A stretch of 5,386 nucleotides of DNA from assembly GCA_027318525.1 (NCBI GenBank), contig DAHVPA010000135.1, positions 1-5,386 of the forward strand. The letters run 5' to 3'. This document shows positions 1 through 5,386 of the stretch, piece by piece. A program made the position numbers and the translations under genes. Under the pieces are notes generated by a model. The model saw nothing but the letters and a program-made list of their open reading frames with translations, had not been told where the DNA came from and made no database searches. Source of the stretch: Candidatus Cloacimonadota bacterium (GTDB taxonomy: Bacteria > Cloacimonadota > Cloacimonadia > Cloacimonadales > Cloacimonadaceae). Position 1 is the first letter of the stretch. Every line of letters begins with the position of its first letter.

Positions 1-2065
1 CAATCGGATTGAATTTCTCCGAGTTGATTTCTCCCCAGATTACTTTGGGCATTTTCAGTTCTTTCACACTATCAACAAACCAGGCTCTGGGCAGAGCTGA
101 AAGGTTGCGGTGCACCACAACCTGTTCTTCGTTGCTGCTAAAGACCGGCTGCAGATTAGGGAAGGGAAGACTGTCAGGGAATAGCACATACTTCACATTG
201 AGCATGTTAAGCAGGTTCCAATTGATTTTCTGTTGTCTGAGCTGAGAGTCCAGGCAGTTTTCCAGGACTTCCTGATAACGTTTCAGTTTGGCACCGTGGT
301 AACCTTGAATGGTCTGATGATAATATGCCCACTGACCATTCATACCAACGTTTAGAGGGTAGATACGGAAGTTCTCTTTATCACCAAGCAGGAAATCATC
401 GTAATCCTTCTTAGTGTAAGTCTGACTTGCCTGACTATATTGGGGGGATTCCACATTCTGCAGATTTTTTCCAGTATAAATCCAAAGGTCGATGAAGGCG
501 AGAACTAAAATCAGAACAAAGAAAACAGCTTTGTTGATGTTCTTTCTCAAATAGAGGAAGATAAAACTCATGCCGCCAAACAGGAACAGCAGGCTTAGTG
601 CACCGCTTTTGTAAAGCATTCCCAGCCTGATGGCTTTGATGCTATCGAGTTGTCCATATGCGTTCTGTGCTTTGAGCTGGGCAATCTCGTTCTCATTGGT
701 AAAGGGCAGACCTTTGAAGATGCTTTTGCCGAGGATGAGGAAAAGCACAAACAATACAATTACTGCGATATACCAGGTTTTGAACTTTTTCAGTTGTGCC
801 GGGTCTGACTTTTTTGCCATTTCGACAATGGCTTCTATCCCGAATGCAGCAAGAATTGCAAGGCTGAACTGCACCATCACCAAAATCATGGAAGGAACCC
901 GGAATTTATTAAAATAAGGTAAATACTTGAGCAGAAGGTCGCTGATAAATCCACCGTATTTACCGAAGGACATGATTAAAAAGACGATAGATGAAATCCA
1001 CAAAAACCAAGCCAGCCGTTTACGCTTACCAGCCAGGGCAAAGAAAGCCAGGGCAAGCACCAGGACACCGCTGTAGTTATAGATTTGGGTAAATTCCATT
1101 CCACCCCAGTAGGTCTGATTTATCCCACCAAAGAAGTCAGGAATGATAAACGAGATAATCTCAGCTGGAGGAAAACTCCAACCTTGGGCATAAGCTTTAT
1201 CCAAACCGCTGCTCCCACCCCTGATTGTATAGTGACCATATTCCCAGGTGCTGAGGAAAGGATTCATCACTGCCAAGCCCATGAACACAAATGCACCAAC
1301 CAGCATCATAGTAAACGTAAGCAGCTTGCCCCATTCCTTGTTTTTGAAAGTATCCACCAGGCTGAAAATCCAGAACATCCCGATAAAAAGATACATATAA
1401 TAACTGATTTGCGGATGGTTTTCTCGCAGTTGGGCAATCAGGAAGACGCTTGTCATTCCCAGTCCCAGCAGGTTGCGCTTTTCCTTCAGATACATGAGAC
1501 CCCAGATAACCCAGGGTATCCACATGACAGCGCGGAATTTGGTATTGTGACCTATATCCAGCAATCCTGTCCAGTGGCAGCAAAACATAAAGACAACTGC
1601 TCCGAAGAAAGCTGTGAAAGCTTCCAGCTTCATCATCCTTAAAAGTAGGAAGATACCCAATCCACCCAGAAACAGGAGGAAGATTCGCCAATTCATTATA
1701 TGGTCTACAACCTTGGTGATGTTTTCCACAAAAGGATACTGCAAGGGCAGCGAGATCAGATAACTCGGCATGCCGCTGAACATATTTGGCTGCCAGAGAG
1801 CGCGGTCGGAATGAGTCTTGTTATATTCAATGACACGGTGAGCAGAGCCTTGCCATTGGATTGTGTCAGAGGCGGGGGGAGCTTTCTTTTCAAAAGCTAC
1901 AGGGAAATAGATTATACTGACCAGTAAAAAAAGTAAAATGACATACAACCAGGGCTTATTCTCCAAAAACAGAGCGGCTGCATTAGGCGCAGGTGCTGCT
2001 TTGGCATTTGCCTGTTTCTTATCAGGGAGCTTGTATTTTTTGTTTTGGGCAGAGTGATGGCTCAT
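1..2065 (-). CDS. YfhO-family multi-spanning membrane protein, C-terminus cut by window edge
   Basis: Reading the minus strand from the ATG at 2063-2065 gives 688 uninterrupted residues running off the left edge. After a hydrophilic, Lys/Ala/Pro-rich N-terminus (1-37) there is a first membrane helix (about 38-57). An extracytoplasmic segment with NMFSGMPSY (94-102) follows, then roughly a dozen further hydrophobic helices to about 530 (for example 127-143, 176-193, 221-238, 250-268, 331-346, 391-411, 430-446, 488-506, 512-530). A soluble extracytoplasmic region begins after 530. Landmarks I recognise from FCB-group YfhO proteins are GHNTK (172-176), ENHPQISYY (215-223), PDFFGG with YWGG (309-322), FNKFRVPSM (385-393), GYHGAKLKRYQ (588-598) and LLNMLNVKYVLFP (618-630) followed by ALPRAWFV. 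The family is regarded as GT-C-like; Bacillus YfhO takes part in adding sugar to lipoteichoic acid. The substrate here is unknown, and a role in glycosylating an envelope polymer or protein is inference. Family members are usually around 800 residues or more, so about 100-200 residues are probably missing. Confidence 0.9.
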   Translation of the reverse strand, partial: MSHHSAQNKKYKLPDKKQANAKAAPAPNAAALFLENKPWLYVILLFLLVSIIYFPVAFEKKAPPASDTIQWQGSAHRVIEYNKTHSDRALWQPNMFSGMPSYLISLPLQYPFVENITKVVDHIMNWRIFLLFLGGLGIFLLLRMMKLEAFTAFFGAVVFMFCCHWTGLLDIGHNTKFRAVMWIPWVIWGLMYLKEKRNLLGLGMTSVFLIAQLRENHPQISYYMYLFIGMFWIFSLVDTFKNKEWGKLLTFTMMLVGAFVFMGLAVMNPFLSTWEYGHYTIRGGSSGLDKAYAQGWSFPPAEIISFIIPDFFGGINQTYWGGMEFTQIYNYSGVLVLALAFFALAGKRKRLAWFLWISSIVFLIMSFGKYGGFISDLLLKYLPYFNKFRVPSMILVMVQFSLAILAAFGIEAIVEMAKKSDPAQLKKFKTWYIAVIVLFVLFLILGKSIFKGLPFTNENEIAQLKAQNAYGQLDSIKAIRLGMLYKSGALSLLFLFGGMSFIFLYLRKNINKAVFFVLILVLAFIDLWIYTGKNLQNVESPQYSQASQTYTKKDYDDFLLGDKENFRIYPLNVGMNGQWAYYHQTIQGYHGAKLKRYQEVLENCLDSQLRQQKINWNLLNMLNVKYVLFPDSLPFPNLQPVFSSNEEQVVVHRNLSALPRAWFVDSVKELKMPKVIWGEINSEKFNPI

Positions 2066-2069
2066 AGTT

Positions 2070-2074
2070 ACCTC
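2070..2074 (-). promoter_or_regulatory. Ribosome binding site of the YfhO-family gene
   Basis: On the minus strand the bases read GAGGT, four bases before the ATG at 2065. This is a partial Shine-Dalgarno match with slightly short spacing. It supports the ATG at 2065 as the start; the next clear in-frame Met, at residue 95, falls inside a conserved family motif. Confidence 0.6.
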
Positions 2075-2095
2075 GCAGGTTTAATCTTGTTTACT

Positions 2096-2124
2096 ATATT
2101 ATCTTCCACTTTCTTTATTATCAA
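2096..2124 (-). promoter_or_regulatory. Candidate sigma70-type promoter for the YfhO-family gene
   Basis: Read on the minus strand, TTGATA (2119-2124) is followed after exactly 17 bases by TAATAT (2096-2101). These match the -35 and -10 consensus at 5/6 and 4/6 positions. An overlapping GATAAT is a better -10 but gives a 15-base spacer. A further TTGACT lies at 2132-2137. The leader to the ATG would be about 25 bases. The region is AT-rich, so chance matches are likely. The position between the upstream gene's terminator and this start favours a real promoter somewhere here. Confidence 0.4.
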
Positions 2125-2174
2125 GTTATTTAGTCAAGCATTTTGAGCGCAGCCTGCCTCAGCAACAACTTCAG

Positions 2175-2257
2175 CTTAAATCCTGCCTGGTATCCACCTG
2201 GGGTCCTCCTGGGGTGAGCCCAGGTGGATGCCAGGTGGATCCTGCGTGGGGATTAAG
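2175..2257. repeat. GC-rich imperfect palindrome with an 11-bp internal period
   Basis: The core inverted repeat has 17-base arms at 2186-2202 and 2219-2235 with one mismatch (T2191 opposite G2230), around a 16-base centre. The outer flanks are also loosely inverted: CTTAAATCC at 2175-2183 against GGATTAAG at 2250-2257. Superimposed is an 11-base period. CCTGG begins at 2186, 2197 and 2208; CCTGGGGT occurs at 2197-2204 and 2208-2215; CCAGGTGGAT occurs at 2220-2229 and 2231-2240. ATCCTGC is directly repeated at 2180-2186 and 2239-2245. An 11-base period does not fit coding sequence. In plus-strand RNA the single core mismatch becomes a U-G pair, so the stem would be better in that orientation. 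It lies between the lipoprotein terminator and the YfhO promoter. It could be a REP-like or MITE-like intergenic element or a protein-binding array; I cannot assign it to a named family. Confidence 0.75.
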
Positions 2258-2273
2258 GAAGAAAAAAACACAT

Positions 2274-2305
2274 AAAAAAAACGAACCGCCGGGTGACGGT
2301 TCGTT
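2274..2305 (-). terminator. Intrinsic terminator of the TPR lipoprotein gene
   Basis: Read on the minus strand, AACGAACCG (2297-2305) and CGGTTCGTT (2280-2288) form a perfect 9-bp stem around the 8-base loop TCACCCGG. A run of eight T residues (2274-2281) follows, overlapping the end of the stem. The stem begins 20 bases after the stop codon at 2326-2328. On the plus strand no T-run follows the hairpin, so it should act only on minus-strand transcription, separating the lipoprotein gene from the YfhO gene. Confidence 0.93.
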
Positions 2306-2325
2306 ATAGCAAAATCAGTCAATTA

Positions 2326-3474
2326 TTATGGCATAAGTTTGTAGATGGCTTCGTATTTAGCCATCAGGTCCTTGCGGTTTATCTTTTGGGAGATGGCATA
2401 ACACATTTGGACAGCTTCCTTATTGGTCTTATCCATGTCATACCACTGTTCGGCATAGTCAATCAGACCTTCGTATCTTTGATAGTTTACCATCATGTAG
2501 CAATAAGCTCTGAGTGTCTCCACAGTGGGATTCTTGGCAATGATTTGCTGCATGTAATAGATTTCCTCTTCTTGCTTGCCCATCTTCTTGGCAATATCCT
2601 TGGCGGTAATCAAAGCAGCCAGGCTTTCCGGATCGATCTTGAGGATGCGCTGGTTGGTATCCCAGGCTGCCTGGTAGTTACCCAGCTCATAATAAGCATT
2701 GGTCAGGTTGCTGAGGTTTTCAGTATCGGCAAGGTTAATGGACATAATCTTTTCGAAATAGATGGCAGCATTGGCATAATCCTTGGCATTGTAATAGTGC
2801 ACACCCAGAAGCTTGAGCATCAGGGGGTCGTTGGGATTGATAGCCAGGACCTTATTCAGGTATTCTTCAAACTTGGCATTGTTTTTAGTGTCCTGATAGA
2901 GGATGACAAGCATGCGCAGGGGTTCTTCTTTGGTATTATCAAGTTTGACCAGATATTCCAGATTGCTGATAGCTTCCTCATAGATTTTATTTTCCATGAG
3001 GAGCTGGGAGATTTTGAGGATTTTCAGCCATGAATTGTTCTTCTTTTTGGCAGCATCGCGCTTGATGTATTGTTCTTCTTTGTTCAGTTTCACAAAGGAT
3101 TTCATTACTGAGAGGATGGTATCACATTTGGTATAAGTGATTTTGAGATGTTCAACCGTTTTGACAGAAGAATCCATATTAAAGTAGTCAGTGATACCGT
3201 CTTTTTCTTCTTTGCGGGGTTCTGCCTTCAGAGCAAAGAAATAGTTGAGGTCGGCAGAACGCTTTAGCGCTACCACATGCTTGGGATTGTCAGCTAAAAC
3301 TTTTTCATACAGATCAAGTGCTTTTTCCAACGATTTATCATTATCTTTTTGCTGATAGTAAACATTGGCGCTTTTAAGGTTGAGATTGGATTGAGGCGTA
3401 AGCTTTTGACGGTTGGGTGAACAGGCTGCCAGAGCCAGGACAATCACCATTCCGAGCAAGAGGGCTTTTTTCAT
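2326..3474 (-). CDS. Lipoprotein with tetratricopeptide (TPR) repeats
   Basis: A complete gene of 382 residues. The N-terminus MKKALLLGMVIVLALAAC is a typical type II signal: two Lys, a hydrophobic stretch and the lipobox LAAC with the acylated Cys at 18. The mature protein is therefore lipid-anchored in the envelope; Ser19 rather than Asp at +2 fits outer-membrane sorting by the E. coli rule, which may not hold here. TPR-like helix pairs are seen at about 34-66, 150-182, 186-215, 219-249 and 253-283, the last two being the most canonical (LLGVHYYNAKDYANAAIYFEKI; NAYYELGNYQAAW). Further degenerate helical repeats fill about 287-382. Residues about 80-147 are charged and do not fit TPR spacing. 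TPR proteins act as protein-binding scaffolds; the partner is unknown. I chose the ATG at 3474 because of the strong ribosome binding site and the signal peptide; an ATG at 3510 would put 12 extra residues before the signal. It diverges from the helix-hairpin-helix gene and ends at a strong terminator. Confidence 0.93.
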   Translation of the reverse strand: MKKALLLGMVIVLALAACSPNRQKLTPQSNLNLKSANVYYQQKDNDKSLEKALDLYEKVLADNPKHVVALKRSADLNYFFALKAEPRKEEKDGITDYFNMDSSVKTVEHLKITYTKCDTILSVMKSFVKLNKEEQYIKRDAAKKKNNSWLKILKISQLLMENKIYEEAISNLEYLVKLDNTKEEPLRMLVILYQDTKNNAKFEEYLNKVLAINPNDPLMLKLLGVHYYNAKDYANAAIYFEKIMSINLADTENLSNLTNAYYELGNYQAAWDTNQRILKIDPESLAALITAKDIAKKMGKQEEEIYYMQQIIAKNPTVETLRAYCYMMVNYQRYEGLIDYAEQWYDMDKTNKEAVQMCYAISQKINRKDLMAKYEAIYKLMP

Positions 3475-3482
3475 TATGCATA

Positions 3483-3488
3483 CTCCTT
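3483..3488 (-). promoter_or_regulatory. Ribosome binding site that decides the lipoprotein start
   Basis: On the minus strand the bases read AAGGAG, eight bases before the ATG at 3474. This is a near-perfect Shine-Dalgarno sequence. It selects the start giving a lipoprotein signal peptide over the in-frame ATG at 3510, whose upstream sequence is much weaker. Confidence 0.85.
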
Positions 3489-3698
3489 GAATGAAAATCA
3501 ATTCTTTCATTAACTCTAAAATTGATTATAGATTTTAAGTCAAGGAAATTTGTCTGTCCGATAAAATCAGGTTTTAGGGTGAACTTATTTAGATTAAGTA
3601 AGATAAGATTATTGGAAGTCGAAGCTGAAGGATAGAATTAAATTATCTTTACAAAATCTATCCTTGACGAATCATGTCTTTTTAACGGAAATAAATGT

Positions 3699-3703
3699 AA
3701 GGA
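3699..3703 (+). promoter_or_regulatory. Ribosome binding site of the helix-hairpin-helix gene
   Basis: AAGGA lies six bases before the ATG at 3710, a good Shine-Dalgarno match with normal spacing. It supports a start that places a signal peptide at the N-terminus. Confidence 0.8.
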
Positions 3704-3709
3704 CACAAT

Positions 3710-5386
3710 ATGAAAAGATGGCTGATTTTTATGATTTGTCTGCTGCCGGCATTGATTTTTGCCGAACTGGTGGATCTGAATACTGCCAGTATGGAGCAGC
3801 TTTCGAAGCTGCCGATTACAGAGCAGCAGGCAAAAGATATTCTGTATCACCGCGATTTTGTAGCCTTCTTTAGCAATATCTTTGAACTGCGTCAGATCAA
3901 ATCCATTGATCAGGCAACCCTTAATGCGCTGAGACCGTTAGTTATGGTATCCCTTTATAGGGAAACCGATGACGTAACCCAAAGGCGTGAAGAGATCATG
4001 GATATGATGGATCGCTATGATTCCAATGAAGGTGCTTCTGAAGGTATGGCAGATATCTGGATGGATTATTTGATGACACCTCAAAATGTAAATAAAATGC
4101 ACTTTGATGATTTCATCAGTCTACCAAACGTTTCAGCTGTAGATGCCGCTGCCATATTATATCGCAGGACTAGGGGAGATACTATTGCAGATATGAGAGA
4201 CCTGCGCAATACCCAGGGTTTGTCTCACTACGGCTATACCAATCTGCGTAGTTTTGTTTATTATAATGAACCCCCTGTCAAAAACAGGTTGTTCGTAGAT
4301 GCCCAACTGCAATACTATACCCGCTACCTGGAAGAAGGCGCTTCCGATATGATGAAAGAAGCAATTATCCGCAATACGGGCAATGGCTCTACCGGCGTGA
4401 TTGCTCCACATAAAAGACCTTACAGCTATTGGGGTTACTTCGGTCTGGATGAAATCAATCCTGACATCCTCATGAAAACCAGGATGCGTTATGGCAATAT
4501 GCTGAAAGCAGGCTGGATGTATTACAGCTCCAAAGCTGAATCCCCGACTACTTTTGCGACTTTGTTCAATGGTGCGGGAGTAGTCGATCTGGAAAAAGCA
4601 AGACAATTCTGGCGGGATTCCAAAGTTTATGCGGGATATGAAAATACAGACCTGAACTTGCTTGGCACCTCTTCATTGAAAGCCTATGTGGGAAACTACA
4701 GGGCAACATATGGCGAAGGTCTGGTTATGGAAAACACTGATTTTTACAGCGCCAGAAAGACAGGATATGGTTTTGGTAAAAGGATTATGGGTATCACGCC
4801 CGACCTTTCCAGAACTCAGGAATTTGCCCTGCGCGGTGCTGCTATGGAATACAAGAATCCATGGTTTGGTGCTTCTCTGTTTTTCTCGCATGATAAAAAA
4901 GACGCCATGGTCTATATGGAAAGGGACTCAATCCAGACAGGTTCAGGCACATATCAGTATCTGAATAGCACCCACCCGAGCCGGAATGCAAATGGCAATT
5001 ATGACGTTTTAACATATGTCACACCCTCAATCAGATTTGATAATGACGAACTTGCAGAGGCAGAGACTTTCTTTAATACAGAACTCAAAAAAGGAGACCC
5101 ATATAATATTCCATATATGAATCTAGCCCCCAGAACAGACATAATGGATGAAAAACTCTGGGGAACTCATTTGCAGGTTACGCCTGTCATCGGAACAAAA
5201 CTTGGATTCACTACTTATACAGCTCTTTATGATAACGTTAACTTTATCGCTCCTACCGGCGATGAGTTAAAAAGCCTGATTATCCGCGATACATATGACT
5301 ATACAAAATTTAAATATAACGATAGCGAAATCGGTGGTTTGTATGATACCCAGACCTCATCATACCAAAGGGATTTCAGACGCGTA
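3710..5386 (+). CDS. Exported helix-hairpin-helix protein with a putative outer-membrane barrel, C-terminus cut by window edge
   Basis: 559 residues are read without a stop to the right edge. Residues 1-18 (MKRWLIFMICLLPALIFA) look like a Sec signal peptide cleaved before Glu19. Residues 21-80 align by eye with the ComEA-type domain: VDLNTASMEQLSKLP, then AKDILYHRDF, an F-x-L helix and LNALRPLV. A second copy lies at about 129-183 (FDDFISLPNVSAVDAAAIL, then NLRSFV). From about 190 the sequence turns to alternating polar and aromatic strands typical of a barrel, with GNYRATYGEGLVM (328-340), RGAAMEY (375-381) and SLFFSHDKKDA (389-399). These resemble the long helix-hairpin-helix proteins of Bacteroidota and relatives, usually about 650-750 residues, so perhaps 100-200 residues are missing. 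The function of this family is not established. ComEA itself binds DNA during uptake, but most hairpin glycines are lost here, so DNA binding is doubtful. Divergent from the lipoprotein gene. Confidence 0.85.
   Translation, partial: MKRWLIFMICLLPALIFAELVDLNTASMEQLSKLPITEQQAKDILYHRDFVAFFSNIFELRQIKSIDQATLNALRPLVMVSLYRETDDVTQRREEIMDMMDRYDSNEGASEGMADIWMDYLMTPQNVNKMHFDDFISLPNVSAVDAAAILYRRTRGDTIADMRDLRNTQGLSHYGYTNLRSFVYYNEPPVKNRLFVDAQLQYYTRYLEEGASDMMKEAIIRNTGNGSTGVIAPHKRPYSYWGYFGLDEINPDILMKTRMRYGNMLKAGWMYYSSKAESPTTFATLFNGAGVVDLEKARQFWRDSKVYAGYENTDLNLLGTSSLKAYVGNYRATYGEGLVMENTDFYSARKTGYGFGKRIMGITPDLSRTQEFALRGAAMEYKNPWFGASLFFSHDKKDAMVYMERDSIQTGSGTYQYLNSTHPSRNANGNYDVLTYVTPSIRFDNDELAEAETFFNTELKKGDPYNIPYMNLAPRTDIMDEKLWGTHLQVTPVIGTKLGFTTYTALYDNVNFIAPTGDELKSLIIRDTYDYTKFKYNDSEIGGLYDTQTSSYQRDFRRV

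Larger units (their letters stand above)
3475..3709. promoter_or_regulatory. Divergent intergenic region between the lipoprotein and the helix-hairpin-helix genes
   Basis: This is 235 bp of AT-rich sequence with no convincing ORF or RNA gene; promoters for both flanking genes must lie here or within the neighbours. For the lipoprotein gene, a minus-strand TATAAT (3525-3530) is an exact -10 match about 50 bases before the start but has no good -35 at 17 bases. A TTGACT at 3538-3543 is only 7 bases away, so these two cannot be one promoter. For the plus-strand gene, TTGACG (3664-3669) is a good -35-like hexamer, but no clear -10 follows at 16-18 bases. The pair ATAGATTTT (3528-3536) and AAAATCTAT (3653-3661) forms a distant inverted repeat. 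The individual promoter assignments are weak. Confidence 0.4.

Noticed and set aside
1085..1691. Overlapping open frames of 185 (plus) and 164 (minus) codons inside the YfhO gene
   Set aside because: The YfhO frame runs unbroken through this stretch with recognisable family motifs (GHNTK, ENHPQISYY, PDFFGG). The other frames give Cys/His/Pro-rich sequence without domain character.
2175..2257. Palindrome read as a CRISPR repeat or intrinsic terminator
   Set aside because: There are no unique spacers between regular repeats, and no T-run follows the stem on either strand, so neither reading fits.
2293..3033. 246-codon plus-strand open frame opposite the lipoprotein gene
   Set aside because: It is the antisense of the strongly supported TPR gene and overlaps its terminator. 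Its hydrophobic composition follows from complementing charged codons, and it resembles no family I know.
3600..3649. AAGATAA / TTATCTT inverted pair as a hairpin or operator
   Set aside because: Only seven A/T-rich base pairs with a 36-base gap, and pairing does not extend inward. This is expected by chance in such AT-rich DNA.
4157..4964. Antisense and alternate-frame open frames inside the helix-hairpin-helix gene
   Set aside because: The main frame has a signal peptide, ribosome binding site and family motifs across the same bases. The alternatives have none of these.
1..5386. Window length equals that of the phiX174 genome
   Set aside because: The sequence encodes FCB-type envelope proteins with genes cut at both ends, and nothing resembles microvirus genes. 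The matching length is a coincidence.

Overview
This window most likely comes from a Gram-negative bacterium of the FCB group. Candidatus Cloacimonadota (WWE1) is my best guess and Bacteroidota the main alternative. The reasons are a YfhO protein of the long FCB-type form, a long exported protein pairing ComEA-like helix-hairpin-helix repeats with a probable outer-membrane barrel, moderate GC content and the standard genetic code. This assignment comes from recognising protein patterns, not from a database search.

Layout: (1) 1-2065, minus strand: 5' part of a multi-spanning YfhO-family membrane protein, 688 residues visible, C-terminus beyond the left edge. (2) 2066-2325: 260 bp intergenic region with the YfhO ribosome binding site and a candidate promoter, a GC-rich imperfect palindrome built on an 11-bp period (2175-2257), and an intrinsic terminator for the gene to the right (2274-2305). 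(3) 2326-3474, minus strand: complete 382-residue lipoprotein with TPR repeats. (4) 3475-3709: 235 bp AT-rich divergent intergenic region. (5) 3710-5386, plus strand: exported helix-hairpin-helix / putative barrel protein, 559 residues visible, C-terminus beyond the right edge.

All three genes encode envelope proteins: one inner-membrane, one lipid-anchored and one probably in the outer membrane. The two minus-strand genes are separated by a strong terminator and a candidate promoter, so they are probably independent transcription units. The lipoprotein and the barrel protein are divergent and could share control from 3475-3709, but the sequence does not prove a common pathway. No RNA gene, CRISPR array, transposase or phage gene was seen. 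The least explained items are the 11-bp-phased palindrome and the helix-hairpin-helix repeats, whose hairpin glycines are mostly lost.
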